DNA from: JACPSX01 sp035288405 [NCBI: bacterium]
GTDB lineage: Bacteria > JACPSX01
DNA length: 28,113 nucleotides
Reading direction: 5' to 3'
Assembly (NCBI GenBank): GCA_035288405.1
Contig: DATEAK010000290.1
Coordinates: 1 to 28,113 of the forward strand
The notes beneath the pieces were generated by a model that had not been told where the DNA came from, made no database searches, and saw nothing but the letters and a program-made list of their open reading frames with translations. Made by a program: the position numbers and the translations under genes. Positions 1 through 7,596 of this stretch are shown here, one piece after another. Numbering within the stretch: position 1 is the first letter of the stretch; the number at the start of each line of letters is the position of its first letter.

Positions 1-2
1 CT

Positions 3-1730
3 CACCTGGTGCGGCGGGACTATGCTCTCCTGCAGGATCTGGTGCAGGGTTTCAGCAAGGACCCTGCCGTACAGTCCCTGTGGGTGGCCGATGAACGAGG
101 ATTGGTTTTGGCGCACTCGGAGCCCGATTTCTTCGGAGAACCCCTGGGACCGGTGATTCAGCGGCCTCCATTTAGTGAGAATAAAGTCCTCATCCGGGAA
201 GATCTGCGCAGGAACCTTCTGCACGTGGAGTTTCCCATGGTCCTTGCCGGCAACCGGTGGGGCACGGTTGGGATGGAATACTCAACCGCGTCTCTGCAGG
301 AAACTCTGGGCGTCCTTGGAGGGGAAGCGCTCTTGGTGACCGGTATCTTCGTGTTGGTAGGCTTTTGGCTGGGAGCCGTTTTTTCCAAGAGAATCACCGC
401 TCCAGTCTCCGAACTCACGCGAGCGGCCAACGCATTGGAGGCCGGGGACTTTAATATCGAAGTGCAGGTGGAGGCGGAAAACGAGGTGGGGGCTTTGCAG
501 CATCACTTTACCCGCATGGCACGGGCTTTGGCCGAGAGCCAGAGGGAGCTTCAGGAGAAAAACGAAGCCCTCAACACCTTGAATCAAGACCTGGCGCGCC
601 GGGTTCGAGAGGCCACGGCAGAGCTTTCGCGGACCATGGAGTATCTGAGCTTTATTCTAAAAAGCGCCCGGGATGCCATCATTACCACGGACCGGGCTGG
701 AAGCGTCCAAACCTTGAATCGGGCTGCGGAGGAATTGTTCGAGGTAAGGAGTGATGAAGTTGCAGGAAAACCAGTGGATGAGCTTTTGGGCAAGGGGAAG
801 GAGATTTCAGAAGCCCTAGCCCAGGTGGTCGGCAAGGAGCAAACCTGCGAAGTGGAGAATCGCATCCAGGACCGTAAAGGAGAATACAGAATTCTGAGCT
901 TGACCATTTCCCCGCTGAAATCGGATGCCGGCGAGCTCCTCGGCACGGTGGTAATTGCCAGTGACCTGACCGAGAAGAAGCGCTATCAGGAAGAGTTGCT
1001 GCGCTCGGAAAAGCTTGCCAGCGTTGGAGAACTGGCGGCAGGCGTTGCTCACGAAATCAATAACATCATCATGGTCATCTTGGGATTCGCTGATCTGTTG
1101 CTGCGCCAGACAAGCCCCGATCATTCCTCAACCCAGGATCTGAAGGTGATCGAGAGGGAAGCCAAGAGGGGGAGAGATATCGTCCAGCGGCTCCTACGAT
1201 TTGCACGACCTCAGCCTCTAAAGCTCGCCCGGACTGAACTGGAATCGATCCTGGGAAATACCATCTCCCTGCTCTCTCACCAGATCCGCAAAGGCGGGAT
1301 CCAAGTCAAAACGGATTACGACCCAGGAGTGTCCTCGATTGTCTGTGACCGTGGCCAGCTCGAGATGGTCTTTACGAACATCGCCCTCAATGCCGTCCAG
1401 GTTCTCGGCGAGGGGGGAATTCTTAAGATCAAAACTCGGGCCAAGGGTGCCGGCCGGGTTGAGGTGGTGATTTCAGACAACGGGCCTGGCATCCGCCCCG
1501 AGCACATGGGAAAGATTTTTGATCCTTTTTTTACCACCAAAGAGCCCGGACAGGGGACAGGCCTTGGCCTCTCCGTTGCTTACCGGATTGTCCACGAACA
1601 CGGCGGCACCATCCGGGCGCAGAGCCGGCCCGGGGAAGGGACCAGTTTCCTCATCGAATTACCTATCGGATCGGAACGGGAGGAGGCCCATGCGCTTCCC
1701 CCCTCAGGGGACTCCGGGGAGAAGAGGTAG
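3..1730 (+). CDS. Sensor histidine kinase (Cache-like end, TM, HAMP, PAS, HisKA, HATPase_c), 5'-truncated
   Basis: Membrane sensor kinase that should autophosphorylate and pass phosphate to the NtrC-type regulator starting 10 bases downstream. The reading frame is open to the window edge (codons for H-L precede a GTG at 9), and the first transmembrane helix is absent, so the 5' end is cut off. Numbering from the GTG: the tail of an extracytoplasmic Cache-like domain (about 1-100), a transmembrane helix (about 105-127), HAMP (about 128-180), a coiled coil, a PAS domain (about 210-325), then HisKA with the phospho-acceptor in AGVAHEINN (His348). The ATPase domain shows the N box ([10 protein letters not shown]), DNGPGI and a GTGLGLS G2 box. 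No CxxCH is visible in the retained part, but the lost N-terminus could hold one. The signal sensed is unknown. The family assignment is secure. Confidence 0.93.
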   Translation, partial: HLVRRDYALLQDLVQGFSKDPAVQSLWVADERGLVLAHSEPDFFGEPLGPVIQRPPFSENKVLIREDLRRNLLHVEFPMVLAGNRWGTVGMEYSTASLQETLGVLGGEALLVTGIFVLVGFWLGAVFSKRITAPVSELTRAANALEAGDFNIEVQVEAENEVGALQHHFTRMARALAESQRELQEKNEALNTLNQDLARRVREATAELSRTMEYLSFILKSARDAIITTDRAGSVQTLNRAAEELFEVRSDEVAGKPVDELLGKGKEISEALAQVVGKEQTCEVENRIQDRKGEYRILSLTISPLKSDAGELLGTVVIASDLTEKKRYQEELLRSEKLASVGELAAGVAHEINNIIMVILGFADLLLRQTSPDHSSTQDLKVIEREAKRGRDIVQRLLRFARPQPLKLARTELESILGNTISLLSHQIRKGGIQVKTDYDPGVSSIVCDRGQLEMVFTNIALNAVQVLGEGGILKIKTRAKGAGRVEVVISDNGPGIRPEHMGKIFDPFFTTKEPGQGTGLGLSVAYRIVHEHGGTIRAQSRPGEGTSFLIELPIGSEREEAHALPPSGDSGEKR

Positions 1731-1739
1731 AAAAGAGCC

Positions 1740-3110
1740 GTGGTGCGCGAAAAAATCTTGATCATCGATGACGAGGAAGGAATCCGCCAGCTCTTCGTGC
1801 GCCTTCTTCACGGCGACAAATATGAAGTTCACCCTTTTGAGCGTGGTGCTCAGGCCTTGGATTCCATGCAGCGCGAGACCTACGATCTCGTGATTACGGA
1901 TTTGCGAATGCCCGGCATGGATGGAATGGAAGTTCTGGCGCGGGTCCGCCAGGAGCATCCCGACGTGCCGGTGATCGTACTCACCGGTCACGGGACGGTG
2001 GAAAGCGCTGTGGAAGCCATGAGAAAGGGAGCGTACGACTATATTGCCAAGCCTGTGCAGACCGACGAGATCGAGCTTACCATCGAGAAGGCTCTGCGGG
2101 AGAAACGCTTATCGGAGGAGAACCGGATCCTCAAGGAGCAGCTTACTGAGCGTTACAGCCTGGGGGCTCTTCTAGGGAAAAGCCCGAAGATGAACGAACT
2201 CTTCACTCTGATTCTCCAAGTGGCGCCCAGCGATGCTTCCGTGCTCATTCAAGGGGAAAGTGGAACCGGGAAGGAACTCGTAGCCCGAGCGATCCACACG
2301 CACAGTGCGCGCTCGAAGCGGATTCTCCTGTCACTGAACTGCGCCGCCTTGCCCGAGACCTTGCTCGAAAGCGAGCTTTTCGGTCACGAGAAAGGGGCAT
2401 TCACGGGGGCCGTGACCGCGAAGAAGGGTCTCATGGAAGTTGCGGATGGCGGCACTCTCTACCTGGATGAGATCGGCGAGATGCCGTATTCCCTGCAGGC
2501 CAAACTTTTGAGGGCCGTCGAGCAGGGGGAATTTCTGCGGGTTGGAGGACAAAGTCAGATCCATGTGGATGTCCGGATCATCTCTTCCACGAATCGCAAC
2601 CTGAAAGAGATGGTGGAATCGGGCAAATTTCGGGAGGATCTTTATTACCGGCTCAATATCATCATGATTCACGTCCCTCCTCTACGCGAGAGGAACGAAG
2701 ACATTCCTTTGCTGAGTGAACATTTTTGCGGGAAGTTCGCCGGGAAGATGGGGAAACCCGTGAAAGGGTTTTCTCCTGCTGCGATGGAAGCTCTGCTGGC
2801 CTACGAGTGGCCCGGAAACGTGCGCCAGCTCGAAAACATCATCGAACGGGCCGTCATCATGACGGCAGGAGAAACCATCGAGAAAGCTGCCCTGGCAGCC
2901 GAGGTTCTTGTTGTTCCTTCAGCCGCTCCCTCCGAGGACTACCTCCATCTTCCTCTCAAGAAAGCCAAGGAGAAACTGGAGCGAGACTATCTTCTCAGCG
3001 TACTCAAGCGCCATTCCGGCAATGTGTCCCTGGCAGCCGAGGAAGCGGGAATTCACAAGACCCACTTTTACCAAAAATTGCGCCAGTACGGGATCCGTTT
3101 TGAAAGCTGA
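1740..3110 (+). CDS. Sigma-54-dependent NtrC-family response regulator
   Basis: Transcription activator that, when phosphorylated, should oligomerise and use ATP to open sigma-54 promoters. The receiver domain (about 5-115) has the acidic pocket DD at 10-11, phospho-acceptor Asp54 (VITDLRMPG) and the KP lysine. The AAA+ domain has Walker A GESGTGKE, a canonical GAFTGA sigma-54 contact loop (219-224) and the GGTLYLDEIGEM Walker B region. A FIS-type helix-turn-helix closes the protein (GNVSLAAEEAGIHKTHFYQKL). The length of 456 residues is normal. The start is a GTG-GTG pair 10 bases after the kinase stop, which implies translational coupling. Tandem palindromes lie 10 bases past its stop and a sigma-54 promoter follows, so the likely target is the downstream cytochrome block. 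Confidence 0.95.
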   Translation: MVREKILIIDDEEGIRQLFVRLLHGDKYEVHPFERGAQALDSMQRETYDLVITDLRMPGMDGMEVLARVRQEHPDVPVIVLTGHGTVESAVEAMRKGAYDYIAKPVQTDEIELTIEKALREKRLSEENRILKEQLTERYSLGALLGKSPKMNELFTLILQVAPSDASVLIQGESGTGKELVARAIHTHSARSKRILLSLNCAALPETLLESELFGHEKGAFTGAVTAKKGLMEVADGGTLYLDEIGEMPYSLQAKLLRAVEQGEFLRVGGQSQIHVDVRIISSTNRNLKEMVESGKFREDLYYRLNIIMIHVPPLRERNEDIPLLSEHFCGKFAGKMGKPVKGFSPAAMEALLAYEWPGNVRQLENIIERAVIMTAGETIEKAALAAEVLVVPSAAPSEDYLHLPLKKAKEKLERDYLLSVLKRHSGNVSLAAEEAGIHKTHFYQKLRQYGIRFES

Positions 3111-3119
3111 AGGCTCTTT

Positions 3120-3156
3120 GTAGGAAATTCCCTACTCCCGGTAGGAAAACCACTAC
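3120..3156 (+). promoter_or_regulatory. Paired enhancer-type operators (GTAGG-N6-CCTAC)
   Basis: Two 16-base near-palindromes, GTAGGAAATTCCCTAC at 3120-3135 and GTAGGAAAACCACTAC at 3141-3156, lie 21 bases apart centre to centre, which is two helical turns. That is the usual arrangement for a pair of activator dimers of the NtrC type. They sit about 180-215 bases upstream of the sigma-54 promoter at 3334. The regulator encoded just upstream is the obvious candidate ligand; that assignment is inference. A near-match to an IHF site (AATCTAACCCTTG, one mismatch) lies at about 3159-3171, between operators and promoter. Confidence 0.7.
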
Positions 3157-3220
3157 TCAATCTAACCCTTGTCTTTTCAATAAGAAAGCCGATCAGAGGA
3201 GAGCCTCCCGGGTTCTCTGT

Positions 3221-3236
3221 GTTGGCATTCCCCTAC
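3221..3236 (+). promoter_or_regulatory. Possible third operator copy
   Basis: GTTGGCATTCCCCTAC has the same outer half-sites (GTNGG and CCTAC) and the same 16-base length as the two palindromes at 3120-3156. It lies about 100 bases upstream of the sigma-54 promoter. The inner bases are not symmetric, so it may be a weak site or chance. Confidence 0.35.
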
Positions 3237-3333
3237 GATTTCCCGCCCCCAAGGATCCATGGGAATCGGGAGCCTGTCAAGTAGTCGTTTATAAAACAAC
3301 GGGTTACTTAGATTCCGCAGGAAGGCTTTACCG

Positions 3334-3349
3334 TGGCACGGCCCTTGTT
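3334..3349 (+). promoter_or_regulatory. Sigma-54 (-24/-12) promoter
   Basis: TGGCACGGCCCTTGTT matches the consensus TGGCACG-N4-TTGCW at every fixed position except T for C in the -12 element, and has the correct spacing. Transcription would start near 3360 and read into the membrane-protein gene at 3395 and the cytochrome genes beyond. The upstream paired palindromes and the neighbouring sigma-54 activator support it. Confidence 0.8.
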
Positions 3350-3394
3350 ATAAGGACAGGGTGAGAACTCGGGGTGGCGAGGGAGGAACAAACC

Positions 3395-4117
3395 ATGAAG
3401 AGGTTAACGATCAAAGGACAGCCGGGAAAAACAGGTTTCTTTTGGGGCGCAGGAATCGGGTTTGTGGCGTTTCTTTTTCTGGGAGCCTTGCGGGGACTCG
3501 TGTACGGAGGATTTTGGGGACTGGTTCTTGCCGGCTTCTTCTCTGGAACGCCGGTTGAGTCTACGCTGGTGAACAGAGCCATCGTCGCTTTTGGGATGAT
3601 CCTAGGAGTCGGAGCGTCCTTCGTCTTCTTCACGGGCGCGGGAGCACTGCTGGGTCTTGGCCTGGGGACGCTTTATCCCCTCTGTGAGAAGTTCGTTCAG
3701 CGAGTCCGCAGAGTTTACCGTGAGACCAGGAACGCTCTGCGTAGTCTCAAAGGCTCAAATCCCATCACCCCGTTTAGTGAAGAGGATGTATTTGTCCGCC
3801 GGGGCCGGGCAGCCGGAGCGGTGTTAGGCGCGGCGGCTTTTGCCGCTGGTGGTCTGATCACGGGAGTTCTCTACGGTGGTGCAGGCGGTCTGATTTTTGC
3901 ATCTGCTTTCTATGGATCACCGGTCCCCCAGACCCTGATCCCAAAGCTCATGGTAGGAGTCGGGATGCTTCTGGGGGCGCTAAGTGTCGGAGCTTTCTTG
4001 CTAGTTGTGGGAGCAGTTCTTGGCACTGTGGCGGGGTATGGCTTGAGAGTTGCCCACCGTGTGGTTAGCCGGATGGTGAAAAGACCCACTCCGGTTGAAA
4101 TGACCCACGGTCGCTAG
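3395..4117 (+). CDS. Hypothetical polytopic membrane protein with internal duplication
   Basis: I do not recognise this family. The 240-residue product is rich in Gly, Ala, Val, Leu and Phe and has several likely membrane segments. It consists of two related halves (about 10-90 and 135-225). Each half runs through a G-rich helix, a YGG-containing stretch, a short loop with GTPVEST or GSPVPQT, a helix of the type VGxGMLLGA, and a helix leading into a basic cytoplasmic tail. The halves are joined by a charged linker. ATG 3395 is chosen because a strong Shine-Dalgarno (GGGAGGA, 3381-3387) precedes it; an in-frame GTG at 3374 has no such site. It is the first gene behind the sigma-54 promoter and leads the cytochrome cluster, so a role in assembling or anchoring the electron-transfer module is possible but unproven. 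Confidence 0.8.
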   Translation: MKRLTIKGQPGKTGFFWGAGIGFVAFLFLGALRGLVYGGFWGLVLAGFFSGTPVESTLVNRAIVAFGMILGVGASFVFFTGAGALLGLGLGTLYPLCEKFVQRVRRVYRETRNALRSLKGSNPITPFSEEDVFVRRGRAAGAVLGAAAFAAGGLITGVLYGGAGGLIFASAFYGSPVPQTLIPKLMVGVGMLLGALSVGAFLLVVGAVLGTVAGYGLRVAHRVVSRMVKRPTPVEMTHGR

Positions 4118-4143
4118 AGACTGCAACTTAGCCGGGGGGCTGA

Positions 4144-5085
4144 ATGATGAGACTTCCATGGATTGCCGGGTTCGTACTGGTAATCGTAACGGCTACTCTC
4201 CTGGGGACTGCGGGTGCGCCTGCCCAAGGGGCGGACAATGAAACCTGCCTGGTCTGCCACCGCAGCCCCCAGGAATCCTCCAAACCGGGCCAGAAGGATC
4301 CCTTCTATATTCATCCCGAATTGTTTGCGCGCTCGGTCCACGGAGGCTTCACCTGCGATACGTGTCACCAGGGCTATACCGCCGGGCCCCACGATCCCGC
4401 TGCGATGAAGGGAGTTGATGAGAGTCTTCTGAAAATCGCCGGAGAGCTTCAGAAAAAACGAGGCAAGGGGGCCATTGCATTGGCAAGTTGTGTGACTTGC
4501 CATTACGAGATCTTTCAGGATTATTCCCAAAGTGTTCATGGTGTCGCTCTACTCGAGAAGGGAGTGAAAGATGCTCCCTATTGCCTGGATTGTCACGGCC
4601 CTCCTCATACGCTCATGTCCAAAGAGAGTCCCGCTTCCCGGAATTTCTATACCAACATTCCCACGACATGCGCCTCCTGTCATGGCAATTCTGAAATCAT
4701 CCTAAAGTACCGCCTGAATACGAACGTGGTTCCAACCTACCGGGACAGCTTTCATGGCAAGAAGCTGATCCTGGGCAGCTCGGATGTGGCGGTGTGCAGC
4801 AGTTGTCATGGGGCCCATAAGGTCGTAGACCCCCGGAGCCCAGCGTTTATGGAGGGGTTGGCGAACCGCTGCGGCCAGTGCCATGAAGGGGCCTCTCCCA
4901 AGTTTGCCACAGCTTTTGCCCACATTCCTGCGACGCAGACATCCGAGAAAATCGTGCGCTGGGCAGAGAGGTTCTTTGCCGTGTTGACCGGAGGGGTGAT
5001 TTTGGGACTCGTCACACATATCGGCCTCGACTTGGCCTCCCAGGTGAGAATCCGCCGGCGCCGCAAGAACAAGAAGAGGAAATAA
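4144..5085 (+). CDS. Membrane-anchored heptaheme c-type cytochrome
   Basis: Periplasmic electron-transfer protein of 313 residues. It has a signal peptide (about 1-29), seven CxxCH motifs (CLVCH, CDTCH, CVTCH, CLDCH, CASCH, CSSCH, CGQCH), a C-terminal membrane helix (about 276-298) and a very basic cytoplasmic tail. Repeated SVHG or SFHG followed by CxxCHG.H motifs supply likely distal His ligands, as in NapC/c554-type multihemes. It is clearly paralogous to the nonaheme protein at 10778, and both are followed by a diheme cytochrome b gene. With that partner it resembles the two parts of Geobacter CbcL, which is a single fused protein, so it probably exchanges electrons with the quinone pool. 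The partner acceptor is unknown. A G-run at 4133-4138 is the probable ribosome site. Confidence 0.92.
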   Translation: MMRLPWIAGFVLVIVTATLLGTAGAPAQGADNETCLVCHRSPQESSKPGQKDPFYIHPELFARSVHGGFTCDTCHQGYTAGPHDPAAMKGVDESLLKIAGELQKKRGKGAIALASCVTCHYEIFQDYSQSVHGVALLEKGVKDAPYCLDCHGPPHTLMSKESPASRNFYTNIPTTCASCHGNSEIILKYRLNTNVVPTYRDSFHGKKLILGSSDVAVCSSCHGAHKVVDPRSPAFMEGLANRCGQCHEGASPKFATAFAHIPATQTSEKIVRWAERFFAVLTGGVILGLVTHIGLDLASQVRIRRRRKNKKRK

Positions 5086-5156
5086 GGAGCGCGCCGGAAG
5101 GTCAGGTGAAGGGTTTGGGGAGCTATCACGGGTTCCCGATCAGGGGGTGCAAAATC

Positions 5157-5936
5157 ATGGAAGGCAACGAGAAGGTCTTACGCTGGAACGTTCACTATCG
5201 GCTCCAGCACGTTCTCATGTTCACAAGCTTTATCGTCCTGGTGCTGACGGGGATTCCGCTCAAGTACGCCGGTGTTGGAGTCTCCCGGGTTTTCATGAAC
5301 CTGTGGGGAGGGCCTGAAATGGCCTCCACCGTACACCGGACTGCGGCCGTCGTCATGATCATCTCTTGCGTCTACCATTTGGCCTATCTCGGTTGGAGAA
5401 TGTGGAAGAGAATCTTCTCGCCGGATATGATCCCAAGCCTTAAGGATCTGCGAGACCTCTACGACAATATTCGGTTTTACCTGGGTCTTGCTCCCCGCCC
5501 ACCTCTTTTCGGGCGTTTCACTTACTGGGAGAAGTTCGATTACTGGGCGGTTTTCTGGGGCATCTTCATCATGGTAGGTTCCGGACTTGTCCTCTGGTTT
5601 CCGGTGGAAACGGTCCGCTTTCTTCCTGTTTGGTTCCTTGGAATCGCCAAGGTGGCCCACAGTGATGAGGCCCTTCTGGCGGGTTTGGCTATCTTCATCT
5701 GGCACTTCTACAACGTCCACCTCAGGCCTGAGATCTTTCCCATGAACTGGGTATGGATCACGGGAACCATCACCCGCAAGGAGCTCAAGGAGAACTATCC
5801 TCTGGAGTATGAGCGCCTGCGTCTCCAAGAAGCCTTGGGGTCCCATCGTGTATCCAAAGTACATCCCCCGGAGCCAGAGGCCGTGGCTTCCGCCAAGAGA
5901 ACCGGGATCGAATCCGATCCTGAGCAAGGAATTTGA
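5157..5936 (+). CDS. Diheme cytochrome b, HydC/FdnI family
   Basis: Integral membrane cytochrome b of about 259 residues that should bind two b hemes and oxidise or reduce menaquinone. Four membrane helices carry the expected histidines: His18 (RLQH), His60 and His74 (VHRT to VYH), His168 (VAHSDE), and His183 and His188 (IWHFYNVH). The HFYNVHLRPEIFP stretch is a hallmark of the formate dehydrogenase gamma/hydrogenase cytochrome b family. ATG 5157 is preferred because GGGGGTG precedes it by about 8 bases; an upstream in-frame start at 5106 would add a hydrophilic leader. It follows the heptaheme gene and would be its membrane partner. A paralogue lies at 11966. Confidence 0.92.
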   Translation: MEGNEKVLRWNVHYRLQHVLMFTSFIVLVLTGIPLKYAGVGVSRVFMNLWGGPEMASTVHRTAAVVMIISCVYHLAYLGWRMWKRIFSPDMIPSLKDLRDLYDNIRFYLGLAPRPPLFGRFTYWEKFDYWAVFWGIFIMVGSGLVLWFPVETVRFLPVWFLGIAKVAHSDEALLAGLAIFIWHFYNVHLRPEIFPMNWVWITGTITRKELKENYPLEYERLRLQEALGSHRVSKVHPPEPEAVASAKRTGIESDPEQGI

Positions 5937-6023
5937 TCCCGATCCAGAAGAAGATAGCAAGCTGGAGGGCGGAGATGGGCATTCGCGCCGGACAGCGAGG
6001 AGTTGATGGCTAGCTCCATATGT

Positions 6024-6041
6024 CTTGAGAGCGATCTCAAG
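6024..6041 (+). repeat. Perfect stem-loop upstream of the M56 peptidase gene
   Basis: CTTGAGA and TCTCAAG form a perfect 7-base inverted repeat around a GCGA tetraloop, 20 bases before the ATG at 6062. There is no T-run, so it is not a typical intrinsic terminator. It could be an operator or an mRNA processing or stability element inside the operon. Confidence 0.45.
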
Positions 6042-6061
6042 GATCGGATCGGAGTCGAGGA

Positions 6062-7033
6062 ATGATCTTGGATCTTTATGTGCAAGTGATATTGCACTCC
6101 GCCGTGAGCGCTCTGGGCGTGGAGGCTTTGCTCCTGCTCTGGAAAGTGCAGAAGCCGGCACAGCGCTGGCGCTACCGGCTGCTGGCCCTCTTGCTTCCGT
6201 TGCTGACCGTCCCTGCCTTTCGCCTGCTGGACCCGTCCTGGGGAAGCGCGGCGTTCCGGGCCGGGGAGGCTCTTCTTGACAGCAAGCGCTGGTTGGATCT
6301 CAAATTGGGAGGAGTAACGGGCAAGATAGCTGCCTGGGCTGTGCTTGCGGCCGGCATCCTTGGTTTTCTCCTGCAAGAAGTAAAACCGCTCATTCTAGAA
6401 TTCTGGAAAGATAAATTCCCACACAGAGCCCTTGAGGATTTCCCCTCTTTGGTGTCATCCCTGGGATGCTGGTCAAGGATCTCCCCTGGTGACGCGCCAG
6501 TGGTTGAGATTCTCGATACTGACGAACCCTTAAGCAAATGCAAAGGAGGGAAACGCGCCGCGATCATCCTTTCATCGGGACTTCTGCATCGGGTCGATGA
6601 CAAGGAACTGTTGAGCATCCTGGCCCACGAAGCGGCCCACCTCCGGAAGAAGGATCACCAGTACGGATGGGCCCTCTTGTTTATTCGATGCCTGCACGCC
6701 GCGAACCCTGTTGGGCTCCTGGTTTTCCGGAAGCTCGGTGAGGAGAATGAGAAGTGGTGTGATGATCTCTCCGTGGCGGTTACGGGCGACCCGTTTTCCT
6801 TGGCCTCTGCGCTCATCCATGTCTATCGGGGCAGCGTGGTGAAAACCCAGTATTCTTGGGATTGGTATCGAAGCGGGACCAGGGCACTCGGCGCCAAAGC
6901 GCGGAGGGCCGTCATTGTCGCTCGGATCAAAAGACTCTTAGAGACGCGCTCTTATGGTGAGAGTCTGTTGGAACCGTGGCGCCTGGGAGTTACTGCGATA
7001 TCCCTGGCATTCCTCCTGTTCCGGGTGGTGTGA
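6062..7033 (+). CDS. M56 (BlaR1-like) membrane metallopeptidase
   Basis: A 323-residue membrane protein with N-terminal hydrophobic helices (about 5-60 and 88-105), then a cytoplasmic peptidase domain. Zinc ligands are in SILAHEAAH (His189, Glu190, His193), and a downstream glutamate in ENEKWCDD is the probable third ligand, a typical M56 layout. A last hydrophobic helix ends the protein (about 305-321). M56 enzymes such as BlaR1 act in signal transduction by cleaving repressors or anti-sigma factors; this one has no recognisable penicillin-binding sensor. It lies between a cytochrome b gene and a heme-motif kinase and is followed after 2 bases by a small companion gene, so it may act in regulated proteolysis for this locus. 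Substrate unknown. Confidence 0.82.
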   Translation: MILDLYVQVILHSAVSALGVEALLLLWKVQKPAQRWRYRLLALLLPLLTVPAFRLLDPSWGSAAFRAGEALLDSKRWLDLKLGGVTGKIAAWAVLAAGILGFLLQEVKPLILEFWKDKFPHRALEDFPSLVSSLGCWSRISPGDAPVVEILDTDEPLSKCKGGKRAAIILSSGLLHRVDDKELLSILAHEAAHLRKKDHQYGWALLFIRCLHAANPVGLLVFRKLGEENEKWCDDLSVAVTGDPFSLASALIHVYRGSVVKTQYSWDWYRSGTRALGAKARRAVIVARIKRLLETRSYGESLLEPWRLGVTAISLAFLLFRVV

Positions 7034-7035
7034 GG

Positions 7036-7596
7036 ATGGCTTCTGCAGTGATGAGAGAAGTGGGCAAATCGGTGGTAACGATGGCGGCAGTCCTGGGCGG
7101 AATCTCTGTTCTACTTGCGGGTCTCAACCGGCTTCCCGTGGTCCTGCAACCAGAAGTTTCCCACCGGTTCAAAGATTTTCCAGGGGTGCTGGAGGCCGAG
7201 CGGGAACTGGGGGCGAGGATCTGGATCCCAGCCTATTTCCCGGATTCTCTCAGCTGGCCCCCAGCCCTGGTCCGGGTGGAAAAGAGCGAGCCGCCTGTTG
7301 TGGTCCTGGGCATACTGAGCAACCCCGATCATGATCTGGCGCTCCTTCTGCTGCAGTCTCTGGGGAAAGGAGATTTTCAGCCGCTATCGGTTCCGCCGGT
7401 GAACGAAGTGGTGGAGACGCGGCGCATGACGGTCAAGGGAATGAGCGCACTTTTGTCGCGGACCGTGGATGGCAGCGGGCGAATTTGGACACGGTTGCAG
7501 TGGGAGACCCCATCGAGACGGTTTCTCCTGATTGGTCGCGCATCTTCTGAGGAGCTTATCCGGATGGCCGGCAGCGTGGGAGGAGGACATCGGTGA
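7036..7596 (+). CDS. Hypothetical membrane-anchored protein, companion of the M56 peptidase
   Basis: A product of about 186 residues with one N-terminal membrane helix (about 14-33) and a soluble extracytoplasmic domain. The domain contains WIPAYFPDSLSWP and ends with a segment of the type RRFLLIGRASSEELIRMAGSV. That ending recalls DUF4367-like domains found on proteins that monitor envelope state, but I cannot confirm membership. The start is taken as ATG 7036, just after the peptidase stop (7031-7033); Met at 7051 is an alternative. Its stop overlaps the next kinase start (GTGA), so peptidase, companion and kinase are probably translated together. A role as a regulatory partner or substrate of the peptidase is inference. 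Confidence 0.72.
   Translation: MASAVMREVGKSVVTMAAVLGGISVLLAGLNRLPVVLQPEVSHRFKDFPGVLEAERELGARIWIPAYFPDSLSWPPALVRVEKSEPPVVVLGILSNPDHDLALLLLQSLGKGDFQPLSVPPVNEVVETRRMTVKGMSALLSRTVDGSGRIWTRLQWETPSRRFLLIGRASSEELIRMAGSVGGGHR

Noticed and set aside
5178-6161. Long minus-strand frame opposite the first cytochrome b gene
   Set aside because: Antisense shadow of a well-supported gene; no domain seen.
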